64,000 bases of DNA, from contig JAGZMM010000004.1 in the NCBI GenBank assembly GCA_018364155.1, positions 62,001-126,000 of the forward strand, written 5' to 3'. Shown piece by piece: positions 50,443 to 58,941 of the stretch. Positions within the stretch are counted from its first letter, which is position 1. The number at the start of each line of letters is the position of its first letter. Origin of the DNA: Clostridiales bacterium. GTDB taxonomy: Bacteria > Bacillota > Clostridia > Oscillospirales > Acutalibacteraceae. Position numbers and translations under genes: made by a program. Under the pieces are notes generated by a model, which saw only the letters and a program-made list of their open reading frames with translations, searched no databases and was not told where the DNA came from.

Positions 50443-51806
50443 TATCCCTTCGCCTCCTTCTTGGGTGCGTTTTTGATGAGGGCCTTTGACAGACGCATAG
50501 ACTGCACCAGCCGCCGCCCTGCGGGACATACGAACGCGCAGCAGCCGCATTCCATGCAGGTCATAGCGCCCGCCTTCTGCAAGCCCTCCACGTCCTTCGC
50601 CTTATAGAGCTGCTCGATGGAGGTGGGCATTAGCTTCATCGGGCATGCCTGCACGCATTTGCCGCACCGGATACAGGGCAGCGGCTCCATAAGCTTGGCC
50701 TCCTTTTCATCGAAGGCTAAAATGGCGTTGTTCTGCTTCAAAACCGGAAGGGAATCGTCCACCATGGCAAGGCCCATCATCGGGCCCCCCATGATGATTT
50801 TCCTGGGGTCCTCCTTATAGCCCCCGGCAAACGCGATCACGTCCTTAATGGGGGTACCGATGGGAACGATCACGTTCTTCGGCGACCAGATGGCAGACCC
50901 GTCGATGGTCAGCCGCTTGGTAGTAAGGGGCATCCCGGTTTTCATATACCGGGACAAAAAGGCGATGGAAGTGATGTTCATCACCACCACGCCCACGTCG
51001 CTGGGAAGCTTGCCGGTGGGGACCACCCGCCCGGTGGTTGCCTGGATGAGCACCTTCTCCGCCCCCTGGGGGTACCGGGAGGGCAGGACCTTGATGTTCA
51101 CCTGGTTATCGGGGTCGTTGGAGTTATTGGCGATGGCGCTTAGGACCTTGATGCCGTCGGGCTTATTGCTCTCAATGGCAATGATCACGTTTTCTACGCC
51201 CAAAAGGTCCTTGACCGCATAAACGCCCGACAGGATGTCCCAGCTGTTCTCCATGATTTCCCGGTAGTCTGCGGTGATGTAAGGCTCGCACTCGGCGCCG
51301 TTGACAATCAGCGTATCGATCTTCGCGTCCTTAGGGGGATTTAACTTCACATGGGCCGGAAATCCCGCGCCGCCCAGGCCCACAAGCCCCGACGCGCGCA
51401 CCGCCGCCGCAAATTCCTCCCTGGATTGAATGACCGGGGGCTGTACGCTTTCGTGCACCCGTTGCTCCCCGTCGCTCTCGATGACCACCGCCTTGGTTTT
51501 CTGCCCGCCGGGCAGCTGGATTTCGGTGATTGCCTGAACGGTACCCGAGACGCTGGCATGGATGGGCGCGGATACGAACGCCTTCGTGTCCCCCACCACC
51601 TGGCCCACCGCCACCGGGTCGCCCGGCTTCACCGTCGGCTCGCAGGGCGCGCCGATGTGCTGCTGCATGGCAATGATCACCCGTTCGGGCGGCGGCATGA
51701 CCACCGACTCGCTGTCCGCGGTGTTCTTCCGGTGGGGCACCGACGCGCCGCCGTGCGGCCGGGACGTCCCAAAGGAAAAGAACCGCCTGAGGGTTTTGTT
51801 TTCCAT
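50442..51806 (-). CDS. rnfC: Rnf complex subunit RnfC (NADH-binding)
   Basis: Peripheral subunit, 454 residues from the ATG 51806, preceded by GGAGG. It has a biotinyl-like N-terminal part (about 20-110), an NADH/FMN domain with GLGGAGFPAHVKL (about 145-157) and NGAECEPYI, a SLBB domain, and two 4Fe-4S motifs near the C-terminus (CIRCGKCVQACPMKLMP, CMECGCCAFVCPAGRR). First gene of rnfCDGEAB, the order used by clostridia. The complex couples ferredoxin oxidation to sodium or proton export. Confidence 0.96.
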   Translation of the reverse strand: MENKTLRRFFSFGTSRPHGGASVPHRKNTADSESVVMPPPERVIIAMQQHIGAPCEPTVKPGDPVAVGQVVGDTKAFVSAPIHASVSGTVQAITEIQLPGGQKTKAVVIESDGEQRVHESVQPPVIQSREEFAAAVRASGLVGLGGAGFPAHVKLNPPKDAKIDTLIVNGAECEPYITADYREIMENSWDILSGVYAVKDLLGVENVIIAIESNKPDGIKVLSAIANNSNDPDNQVNIKVLPSRYPQGAEKVLIQATTGRVVPTGKLPSDVGVVVMNITSIAFLSRYMKTGMPLTTKRLTIDGSAIWSPKNVIVPIGTPIKDVIAFAGGYKEDPRKIIMGGPMMGLAMVDDSLPVLKQNNAILAFDEKEAKLMEPLPCIRCGKCVQACPMKLMPTSIEQLYKAKDVEGLQKAGAMTCMECGCCAFVCPAGRRLVQSMRLSKALIKNAPKKEAKG

Positions 51807-51876
51807 TGTGTTTCCTCCATCATCTATCTTGTCCGGTATAATTTCGTTTCCATTATACCATAAGGATAACCAAACG

Positions 51877-52392
51877 TTACCTTTCTCCCCGAAGCCGGGA
51901 GAAGGCCGGCAGTAAAATATGCAAGGTAAGCCCGGTGACCGCCCCTGCCGGCAAAGCGAACAGCAGCAAAAAGGGCAGGTAGGCAAAAACGGCGGCGTTT
52001 GTCAGCAAAAAGGAAACCAAAAGCTGCCCCAAGTTGTGACAGACCGCTCCCGCAATCCCAATGCCGATATAACCCAGCGGGCACCTTTTCCACCAAAGGA
52101 GAAGGCAGACCACGCCTGTGCTGAGAAGGCCGCCGGAAAGGCTCATGAGCCCTGCGGTAAGGCCCCGGGTCAAACCCGCGAAGAGGCCCTTTAAAAGCGC
52201 AATGGCCATAGCGCTGCCGGGTCCCATGGTGGAAGCCGCCAGCATGGTCGCCACGTTGGAAAGCCCCAGCTTGGCACCCGGCGGAAGCCCGGGCACTGGG
52301 CCGAGCATCCCTTCCAGCCAGGACAGCACGATGGCCACCGCTCCAAGCATTCCAAGCAGCGCCACCTGTTTGGCCCGGCTTTTCCTTTCCAC
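51877..52392 (-). CDS. Gx transporter / heptaprenyl diphosphate synthase component I-like membrane protein
   Basis: 171 residues, about five hydrophobic helices, with the segments LSWLEGMLGPVPGLPPGAKL and LGLSNVATMLAASTMGP (about 22-55) characteristic of the Hpre_diP_synt_I family, now often called Gx transporters. The likely start is GTG 52392, seven bases after GGAGGTG. It stands upstream of rnfC on the same strand, after a NusG-II protein, a combination often found near rnf genes. The substrate is not known, and the synthase name may be misleading. Confidence 0.8.
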   Translation of the reverse strand: MERKSRAKQVALLGMLGAVAIVLSWLEGMLGPVPGLPPGAKLGLSNVATMLAASTMGPGSAMAIALLKGLFAGLTRGLTAGLMSLSGGLLSTGVVCLLLWWKRCPLGYIGIGIAGAVCHNLGQLLVSFLLTNAAVFAYLPFLLLFALPAGAVTGLTLHILLPAFSRLRGER

Positions 52393-52412
52393 TCGCTTGC
52401 ACCTCCGCCTTG

Positions 52413-52811
52413 TTATCGGACCACCGCGTCCACCCCGCCGGCTCCCTCGATGCGCACGGAAGCGCGGGCGGGCAGGCAGACCGCCGTCTGGCCGGGGGAG
52501 GTCAGCCACCCGGTGTTGACACAGACTTGGTCGGGGCACCCGGCTTCTTGGAAGCAGACGCGCCCGGGCTCCACCCGAAGGATCACCTGCGGGTCGGTGT
52601 GAAGCGGCAGGTCATACCCTGCGGTCACACCACTGAGCCTCACGCGGCCTACCTCTTCCCCGCCTACCGCAATGACCGCCACCGCGTCGCCACCGGTGGG
52701 AACCCAAAGGAGGACCGCCGTGATCACTGCAGCGGCAAGCACCACCGCAACCAGCGCCAGATCGGCCATCCGCCAAAGCTTGCGTGCTTTCAAAAGCTGC
52801 CTCCTGCCCAT
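52413..52811 (-). CDS. NusG domain II-containing protein
   Basis: 132 residues from the ATG 52811 (GGAG six bases upstream). One membrane helix near the N-terminus (about 15-40) and an extracytoplasmic NusG-II domain (about 45-132) with PGRVCFQEAGCPDQVCVNTG, whose cysteines are conserved in this family. Usually encoded next to Gx-family and Rnf genes; a role in assembling or supporting Rnf has been suggested from context only. Twenty bases separate it from the Gx gene. Confidence 0.82.
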   Translation of the reverse strand: MGRRQLLKARKLWRMADLALVAVVLAAAVITAVLLWVPTGGDAVAVIAVGGEEVGRVRLSGVTAGYDLPLHTDPQVILRVEPGRVCFQEAGCPDQVCVNTGWLTSPGQTAVCLPARASVRIEGAGGVDAVVR

Positions 52812-53147
52812 GTGCCGCTCCAGAGAAAAGAACGCGGCAAATTTCTTACCCAATACCCAAATATTTTACCATCCCTCCCTCTTGATTGCAACAAAACCTC
52901 CCCAGAACCCAAAAAATATTGTATAATACCACATATTATGCACACATGAGAATCCGGCAGAAGAAAAGCGGTTCGATTTCTCCCTTCTATATGCGCCCGG
53001 GCAGCTTGCTATACCTAGGCCGGCTTTTTGCCTAGAGGCAGCGCAGCCGCGAAACGGGAGCGGTGCAGTCCGGCGGCGGTTTTTCCTTGCTCGGTCGATT
53101 TTCTTGCTGTGCCTTATGAATATGGATAGGATCAGGAGGCTTTGACC

Positions 53148-53819
53148 ATGTTCGACTTGGATGGACTTGTCCGGCAAATGGAAGAGGACGGGATGGCGGC
53201 GGTGGGATTCTCCCGGCTGGACGGGCGGCTGCCCTCATCTCTGGCCCATCTTCCCTACGGAATCACGCTGGTCTTTGCCCTCTCGTCCCCAATTGTAGCC
53301 CCGGTCGCAGACGGGCCCACCTATCCTTATTTCCAGCATTACCGGGCCGCCAACGCTTTTTTGGACTCTTGGGCGCTGCGGGCGGCGGCGCGGCTGGAGC
53401 GGACCGGTTATCAAGCGATGCCCATCGCCGCCTCCCAGTCCATCCCGCCACGAGAGGAATACCGGGGCCTCTTTCCCCACAAGACCGCAGCGGTGGCGGC
53501 GGGGCTGGGGTGGATCGGCAAGTCCGCCTTGCTTATTACCCCTCAGTGGGGGCCCCGGGTGCGGCTTGCCACCGTGCTGACCGACTGTCCCCTTCCGGTA
53601 ACCGAGCCGCCCGTTTATCCCGGCTGCGGGGCCTGCACCGTCTGCCAGGACTGCTGCCCGGCAGGGGCTATTGCGGGAGTTTCCTTCCGTCCCGGCATGG
53701 ACCGGGAGTCCTATTACGACCCGGACAAGTGCTCGAAACACATGAAAACCTACCAGCACATCGGCCGCGGTGCGGTATGCGGCATCTGCATGGCCAACTG
53801 CCCGGTGGGGAAGCGGTAA
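53148..53819 (+). CDS. QueG-like 4Fe-4S double-cluster protein
   Basis: A 223-residue protein, starting at the ATG 53148 after AGGAGG. The C-terminal half carries two cluster motifs, CGACTVCQDCCPAGAI (about 160-175) and CGICMANCPVGKR at the very end, and the middle has LGWIGKSALLITPQWG, as in epoxyqueuosine reductase. It is shorter than QueG and lacks the HEAT-repeat tail, so it belongs to the shorter relatives; a role in tRNA queuosine is not certain. The 294 bases upstream, to the NusG-II gene, hold the divergent promoters and a CTAGGC/GCCTAG hairpin near 53013-53033. Confidence 0.78.
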   Translation: MFDLDGLVRQMEEDGMAAVGFSRLDGRLPSSLAHLPYGITLVFALSSPIVAPVADGPTYPYFQHYRAANAFLDSWALRAAARLERTGYQAMPIAASQSIPPREEYRGLFPHKTAAVAAGLGWIGKSALLITPQWGPRVRLATVLTDCPLPVTEPPVYPGCGACTVCQDCCPAGAIAGVSFRPGMDRESYYDPDKCSKHMKTYQHIGRGAVCGICMANCPVGKR

Positions 53820-53909
53820 AAACCGGGCGTTTTTGACACAAAACCGTTTCTTTTTCATATAATGAGAAAGAACGCCTTCTTTTTTGATCACGCCGATGGA
53901 GGAATGAAT

Positions 53910-55250
53910 ATGTCCGCTTCTCCTTTGTTAAACGCACTCGAACAGCATCTTGCCCTGGGCCGCGTCCCCATGCACATGCCCGGCCACAAGGGAATCGCCT
54001 CTCCCCTTGATCGGATGGGCGACCTTTTGCGGCTGGATACCACGGAAATTCCCGATACCGACAGCCTTTACGAGGCCGCCGGCCCTATCGCGGAAGCCAT
54101 GGAGCGGGCGAGTGCTCTGTACAAAACCAAACGCACCTTGTTTTCCGCTGGCGGCTGTTCTCTTTGCATCCAGACCATGCTGCGCCTGGCGGTTCCTCAG
54201 GGGGGAAAGATCGTAGCCGGACGCACCATCCACCGCTCGGCGGTTAACGCCATGGCTCTTTTGGACATTACGCCTGTATGGGTCCTTCCCAGGCCCGACG
54301 CGGGGGACGGCCTTCCCGGCCGGATTTACCCGCAGGACATCGAGGCCGCCCTGACCAAGAACCCGGACGCCTGCGCGGTTTATGTAACTACGCCCGATTA
54401 TTATGGGGTGCTGTGCGACCTAAAGGGCATTTCCGCGGTTTGCCGGGCCCACGGGGTGCCGCTCCTGGTAGACAACGCCCACGGCGCCCACCTGAAATTC
54501 GCAGCGCCTGGCGCCCATCCTTTGGAGCGCGGCGCCTCCATCACCTGCGATTCTGCCCACAAGACCCTGCCGGTGATGACCGGCGGCGCCTGGCTGCACA
54601 TTGCCGAGGATGCCTATTGCGCGGAGGCCCCCTCCGCCATGGCCCTGTTCGGCTCCACAAGCCCTTCCTATCCCATCATGGTGTCTTTGGACCTTTGCCG
54701 GGCCTGGCTTGAGGAGGAAGGCACCGCAGCCTTTTCGAGGCTCAAGGAGCAGGTGGAGGACGTACGCCGGCACGCGCTGGCTCTGGGGATGACACTGCCC
54801 CAGGGGGAATGGGACCCGGTACGCATCACCATCGGCACCGGCCCGTTGGGGCTTACCGGACATACGGCGGCGGAACTTCTGCGCCAGCAGGGGGTGGAGC
54901 CGGAATACGCCGACGGGCTGCATGTGGTTCTCATTCCGTCCCCGTTTAACCCGGAAAAAGACTACGTGCGGCTGAAAAACGCCCTGTCCGCCCTGCCAGG
55001 GTGCCGCACGCCCCTGCCGAAGGCCGGAACGGTGACGGCGCTGCCTAAGGTAGCCGCCTCGCCCAGGCAGGCGCTGTTGGCTCCGGGGGAACGCATCGCA
55101 ATCGACGACAGCGTCGGACGGATTGCGGCGGAGGCCTCTTGCCCCTGCCCGCCTGGCGTGCCGGTGGTGGCGCCGGGGGAAATCATCGACCAAGAGGCGG
55201 CGAAAATTCTCAAAAGCTATGGCATTTGTGAGATCAAAGTGATAAAATAG
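53910..55250 (+). CDS. Orn/Lys/Arg decarboxylase family protein (YaaO-like)
   Basis: PLP-dependent fold-type I enzyme, 446 residues from the ATG 53910 with GGAGG seven bases upstream. PMHMPGHKGI near the N-terminus, DTDSLYEAAGPI, SAGGCSLCIQTML and VDNAHGAHLKF (Asp that contacts PLP nitrogen) are typical; the PLP lysine lies in CDSAHKTLPVMTGGAWLH (about 223-240). The C-terminal domain (about 320-446) is the shorter form of the Bacillus YaaO group. Probably an arginine or lysine decarboxylase; the substrate is not certain. First gene of a unit resembling yaaO-darA-holB-ricT. Confidence 0.88.
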   Translation: MSASPLLNALEQHLALGRVPMHMPGHKGIASPLDRMGDLLRLDTTEIPDTDSLYEAAGPIAEAMERASALYKTKRTLFSAGGCSLCIQTMLRLAVPQGGKIVAGRTIHRSAVNAMALLDITPVWVLPRPDAGDGLPGRIYPQDIEAALTKNPDACAVYVTTPDYYGVLCDLKGISAVCRAHGVPLLVDNAHGAHLKFAAPGAHPLERGASITCDSAHKTLPVMTGGAWLHIAEDAYCAEAPSAMALFGSTSPSYPIMVSLDLCRAWLEEEGTAAFSRLKEQVEDVRRHALALGMTLPQGEWDPVRITIGTGPLGLTGHTAAELLRQQGVEPEYADGLHVVLIPSPFNPEKDYVRLKNALSALPGCRTPLPKAGTVTALPKVAASPRQALLAPGERIAIDDSVGRIAAEASCPCPPGVPVVAPGEIIDQEAAKILKSYGICEIKVIK

Positions 55251-55328
55251 AAAGAGGATATCCGCCCCTTTTGAAACACAATGTACAAAGCCGGGCGGTT
55301 CCATGACCTATTAAAGGGGGTACCCTCT

Positions 55329-55652
55329 ATGAAGTTGATTCTTGCAGTCGTCAACAACGACGACAGCTCCATGCTCTCCTCCACCCTGACCACTTCGGGT
55401 TACTCGGCCACCAAGCTCGCCACCACCGGCGGCTTTCTGCGGGCGGGCAACACCACTTTGCTCGTGGGCGTGGACGACGAAAAGGTAGACGATGTGCTGG
55501 ATATTATCTCAAAATGCTGCAAAAAGCGCACACAGATCGCTCCGGCCAGTTCCGCCTACGGCATGGAGGTATACGCCTCCTATCCGGTGGAGGTCACGGT
55601 GGGCGGCGCTACGGTGTTCGTGGTCAATGTGGACCAGTTTATCAAGCTGTAA
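55329..55652 (+). CDS. darA: cyclic-di-AMP receptor protein (PII-like DarA/PstA)
   Basis: Trimeric PII-like protein of 107 residues that binds c-di-AMP. MKLILAVVNNDDSSMLSSTL at the N-terminus and TKLATTGGFLRAGNTTLLVG (about 29-48) are characteristic of the binding loops. Starts at the ATG 55329 after GGGGG. It lies between the decarboxylase and holB, as yaaQ does in Bacillus. Confidence 0.93.
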   Translation: MKLILAVVNNDDSSMLSSTLTTSGYSATKLATTGGFLRAGNTTLLVGVDDEKVDDVLDIISKCCKKRTQIAPASSAYGMEVYASYPVEVTVGGATVFVVNVDQFIKL

Positions 55653-55661
55653 GGACGTTTT

Positions 55662-56639
55662 ATGAAATTTGGGACCTTTCTTGGAAACGAAACGGCAAAG
55701 GAGCAGCTTTCCCGGGTGTTTCTCTCGGGAAGGCTGCCCCATGCTTATCTGCTCACCGGCCCGGCCGGCTGCGGGCGGCGCACCTTGGCGCGCCTGATTG
55801 CCGCCGCCTACCAGTGCGAAGGGGCCGGGGACGTCCCCTGCGGGGAATGCTCCGCCTGCCGCAAGTCATTAGCCGGCATTCATCCGGACATCCGGGAATA
55901 CGGGTCGGACGGCGGGGCCCGGTCTTTTCACTTAGACGTGATCCGCGCCATCAAGGCGGACGTATTCATTACCCCGAACGAGGGGAAATACAAAATGTAT
56001 CTTCTGGAAAACGCCCAGACGATGACCGTACAGGCGCAAAATGCTCTTTTAAAGATTCTGGAGGAGCCGCCTTCCTACGCGGTCTTTCTGCTTACTGCCG
56101 AAAGCCGGGAATCCATGCTTCCCACCATTCTCTCCCGATGTGTGACCATTCCCTTATTCCCGGTGAGCGAGGAGGAAACGGTTACGGCTTTGCGCGCGGC
56201 CTTTCCTGACCGGCCGGAGGAGGATCTGCGCCGGGCGGCGGGCCTGTGCGGCGGCGTCATCGGCCGGGCGATGGAGGCTTTGGAGGACGGGAAGCTTTCC
56301 GAAGCGGCTCAACTTGCGGGAAAAATGGCCCGAGCCCTCTGTGCTCCGGCAGAGCTGTCCCTTTTAAAGCTCACGGGCAAGCTGGAACGGGACAAGCCTT
56401 TGACCAGGGCCACCTTGTCAGAGCTATTGCTGCTTTTGCGGGACGGGCTGTCTGTGCGCCTGGGAGGCGGCAAGCCCCTTTCCCCCGACCCGGCGGCCGC
56501 GGCGGTTCTCGCCCAGACGATGACCAGCGAACGCCTTCTCTCTTTGATCGGCAGGGTGGAGGAGCTGATGCACCTACTGGACGGGAATATAAACCAGACC
56601 CTGCTCATCACTCTGTTGTGCGCCCGTCTGCGGGGATAG
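55662..56639 (+). CDS. holB: DNA polymerase III delta' subunit
   Basis: Clamp-loader subunit, 325 residues. AAA+ domain: P-loop-like GPAGCGRRTLARLI (about 28-41, with Arg in place of Lys as expected for delta'), zinc-binding CGECSACRKS (about 60-69), DVIRAIKADVFITPNEGKYK, and ALLKILEEPPSYAVFLL. The C-terminal collar domain follows from about 200. The ATG is nine bases after the darA stop. Confidence 0.93.
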   Translation: MKFGTFLGNETAKEQLSRVFLSGRLPHAYLLTGPAGCGRRTLARLIAAAYQCEGAGDVPCGECSACRKSLAGIHPDIREYGSDGGARSFHLDVIRAIKADVFITPNEGKYKMYLLENAQTMTVQAQNALLKILEEPPSYAVFLLTAESRESMLPTILSRCVTIPLFPVSEEETVTALRAAFPDRPEEDLRRAAGLCGGVIGRAMEALEDGKLSEAAQLAGKMARALCAPAELSLLKLTGKLERDKPLTRATLSELLLLLRDGLSVRLGGGKPLSPDPAAAAVLAQTMTSERLLSLIGRVEELMHLLDGNINQTLLITLLCARLRG

Positions 56640-56778
56640 CCTTTGTTTTCCGGCAAAATCCTCCTTGTAAAAAGCGGAGGAATCCGGTATAATAAGACGC
56701 GGCCCAAAACGGGCGGTTTTTTCGCTTTCAAGTGCGCGTTTTTTGTAAACGCGATGGATAAACAGTCTGGAGGAACAA

Positions 56779-57642
56779 ATGGCTGAAGTGATCGGTGTCC
56801 GGTTCAAAACCGTCGGCAAGATTTATTATTTCGATCCCAACGGGGAAACGTTTTCCCTGTCCCAGCGGGTGATTGTGGAAACTGCCCGGGGAGTGGAGTG
56901 CGGCGAGGTGGCCATGCCCAACCGGCAGGTGGACGACGCCACCATTGTCAAACCCTTAAAGCCTGTGATGCGGGCCGCCACGGAGGAGGACCTCAAACGG
57001 GTGGCGGAGAATTCCCGCAAGGAAAAGGAAGCGTTTCGCATCTGCCTGAAAAAAATCGCAGACCACAAGCTGGGCATGAAGCTCATCGACGTGGAATACA
57101 CCTTTGACAATTCGAAAATTCTGTTCTATTTTACCGCGGACGGCCGGGTGGACTTCCGGGAACTGGTAAAGGATTTGGCTTCGGTTTTCCGCACCCGCAT
57201 TGAGCTGCGCCAGATCGGCGTACGCGACGAGTCGAAAATGCTCGGCGGCATGGGTATCTGCGGGCGGCCTTTCTGCTGCTCCTCCTTTTTGGGAGAGTTT
57301 CAGCCGGTATCCATCAAGATGGCCAAGGAGCAGGGATTGAGCCTCAATCCGGTAAAAATTTCGGGGACTTGCGGGCGGCTGATGTGCTGCCTAAAGTACG
57401 AGCAGAACGCCTACGACGATCTGCTGCGCATTACCCCTCGGGTGGGCGCTATCGTCACTACGCCGGACGGCAGGGGGATGGTGGAGGAGGTCAGCCTTCT
57501 CACTGGCCAGCTGAAGGTACGTCTGGACCAGCAGCGGGAAGCACTGCCCCGCGTGTATTCTCGTAAGGATGTGAAAATCATCAAAGACGGGCGGGGGAAA
57601 ATCCGCAGGGAAGAACCGGAGCCCGCTGCGCAAAAGGAATAA
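56779..57642 (+). CDS. ricT: PSP1/RicT (YaaT) family regulatory protein
   Basis: 287 residues with a PSP1 domain (about 60-150). In Bacillus, RicT with RicA and RicF binds Fe-S clusters and helps RNase Y process mRNA, affecting sporulation and competence. The cysteines GICGRPFCCSSFLGEF (about 157-172) and GTCGRLMCCLKYEQ (about 194-207) are the conserved ligands. The ATG follows GGAGG. Downstream of holB, as in Bacillus (yaaT). Confidence 0.94.
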   Translation: MAEVIGVRFKTVGKIYYFDPNGETFSLSQRVIVETARGVECGEVAMPNRQVDDATIVKPLKPVMRAATEEDLKRVAENSRKEKEAFRICLKKIADHKLGMKLIDVEYTFDNSKILFYFTADGRVDFRELVKDLASVFRTRIELRQIGVRDESKMLGGMGICGRPFCCSSFLGEFQPVSIKMAKEQGLSLNPVKISGTCGRLMCCLKYEQNAYDDLLRITPRVGAIVTTPDGRGMVEEVSLLTGQLKVRLDQQREALPRVYSRKDVKIIKDGRGKIRREEPEPAAQKE

Positions 57643-57742
57643 GGCACCGCTGAAAAAAGCAAAGACAAAAACTGCATAATTTTATCAAAAGGTGTTGACA
57701 AAGGCGCGCTTGTTATGCTATATTATGACACGTCGCCATTGT

Positions 57743-57818
57743 GCTGGTGTAGCTCAGTTGGTAGAGCAGCTGATTTGTAATCAGCAGGTCGGGGGTTCAA
57801 GTCCGTCCACCAGCTCCA
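57743..57818 (+). tRNA. tRNA-Thr (anticodon TGT)
   Basis: Acceptor GCTGGTG/CACCAGC, D-arm GCTCAGTTGGTAGAGC, anticodon loop TTTGTAA, T-loop TTCAAGT, encoded CCA. A -35/-10 pair (TTGACA 57695-57700 and TATTAT 57720-57725) lies just upstream and may serve both this tRNA and tRNA-Tyr. Confidence 0.95.
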
Positions 57819-57857
57819 CCTGCTTTCCAAATCCGGACAGGCGGAACAATTGAATAT

Positions 57858-57942
57858 GGGGAGATTCCCGAGTGGCCAAAGGGGGCAGACTGTAAATCTG
57901 TTGTCAGTGACTTCGATGGTTCGAATCCATCTCTCCCCACCA
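57858..57942 (+). tRNA. tRNA-Tyr (anticodon GTA)
   Basis: Class II tRNA of 85 bases: acceptor GGGGAGA/TCTCCCC, anticodon loop CTGTAAA, long variable arm TTGTCAGTGACTTCGA, T-loop TTCGAAT, encoded CCA. It is 39 bases after tRNA-Thr, likely cotranscribed. Confidence 0.95.
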
Positions 57943-57986
57943 GACTGAGTCTGGACGCAATTTGCGTTCGGACTCTTTTCTTTTAT
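57943..57986 (+). terminator. tRNA-Tyr trailer hairpin, same element as after tRNA-Arg
   Basis: GAGTCTGGACGCA pairs with TGCGTTCGGACTC around ATT, followed by TTTTCTTTT. It is nearly identical to 35950-35993, with a paired change (G-C to A-T) in the stem. Confidence 0.75.
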
Positions 57987-58043
57987 ATTCGGGCGGGCTA
58001 CTCGCGCCAAAACGGCATCGAAAGTGTCCGCCCCTTCCAAAAC

Positions 58044-58081
58044 AAAAGAAGCGGATTGCTGCAGAGCAATCCGCTTCTTTT
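58044..58081. terminator. bidirectional terminator
   Basis: A 17-bp perfect stem (AAAAGAAGCGGATTGCT with complement) and a 4-base loop, with A and T runs on both sides. It ends the small gene on the minus strand and backs up the tRNA unit. Confidence 0.88.
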
Positions 58082-58084
58082 GAC

Positions 58085-58270
58085 TCAACTTCTTGTTTTG
58101 TAAGTATCCGTTTGCGTATGGTTGTCATTCCCTGTTTGATTGACCATAGTGCGGATAACCCGATCCAATATAATTGCGATACACTCTTCCACTTTCTTTT
58201 TCTTTATTTTCGCAATATCTTCGTAAATATAGGATAATTTATCGGGTAATTCCATTATATAGCGTTTCAT
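58085..58270 (-). CDS. small hypothetical protein
   Basis: 61 residues, starting MKRYIMELPDKLSYIYEDIA, lysine-rich middle (AKIKKKKVEECIAIILDRVI) and polar tail. GGAGGTG six bases before the ATG and the terminator just after the stop support a real gene. The pattern of a short strand and two helices would allow a ribbon-helix-helix DNA-binding fold, but this is a guess. It is divergent from the XRE-type regulator at 58472. Confidence 0.6.
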   Translation of the reverse strand: MKRYIMELPDKLSYIYEDIAKIKKKKVEECIAIILDRVIRTMVNQTGNDNHTQTDTYKTRS

Positions 58271-58471
58271 CCATACACCTCCATGGATTTGAATTTCTTA
58301 GACTGCAATCTCTACAAGAGAAAACGTGTTAACAGCTTTTGTAAAACTATTTTAATATAGGATTTGGTATTGTAGATATTAAAGCAAATATCAAGTAGCC
58401 GAAGTATTTTTTACATTCAACCTTCCATAATGTTATCAGATCAACCAAGTAGCAATGGAAGGGTGGATTCC

Positions 58472-58711
58472 ATGCAATTAAATGAAGCGGTTGCAAAGCG
58501 TATCGTCGGGCTTTGCAAAGAGCGCAATCTGACGCAATATCAGTTATATAAGAAGAGCGGCGTTCCTCAATCCACGTTGAGCACCATCCTCAGCTGCACC
58601 TATCCGAGTATGAAGCTGCGCGTTATCTATGAAATCTGCGAAGGTTTTGACATCAGCCTTGAAGAATTTTTTCATTCTGCATTGTTTATGCGGGAAAATC
58701 TTGACGATTAG
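58472..58711 (+). CDS. XRE-family helix-turn-helix regulator
   Basis: 79 residues starting MQLNEAVAKRIVGLCKERNL, followed by the Cro/C1-type helix-turn-helix (about 20-65: LTQYQLYKKSGVPQSTLSTI, then YEICEGFDISLEEFF). The ATG at 58472 follows AAGGGTGG. It is a single-domain protein, monocistronic, with its own terminator. Its target may be itself and the divergent small gene; the 200-base gap between them is AT-rich. Confidence 0.85.
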   Translation: MQLNEAVAKRIVGLCKERNLTQYQLYKKSGVPQSTLSTILSCTYPSMKLRVIYEICEGFDISLEEFFHSALFMRENLDD

Positions 58712-58794
58712 CTGCATTCTTCCGGTCCTCAGCGAGCCGCCGGTAAATGAACCACGATCATGCTTGGGGCATTTCTCTGCGTGCAGTAGGCGAA

Positions 58795-58833
58795 AAAAAA
58801 GCCCTGCTTGTTTTGAAACAGGCAGGGCTTTTT
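58795..58833 (+). terminator. intrinsic terminator after the XRE gene
   Basis: AAAAAGCCCTGC pairs with GCAGGGCTTTTT around a loop of 14 bases. Confidence 0.85.
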
Positions 58834-58941
58834 CGTATCTTCCAATGCGCTTATTTTTGCCTTCCATTCCATCCTGACTTTTCTTTGATCTTATGATAAA
58901 ATAAGGATATCTTATAGACGTTTCGATTGGAGGGTCGCTTT

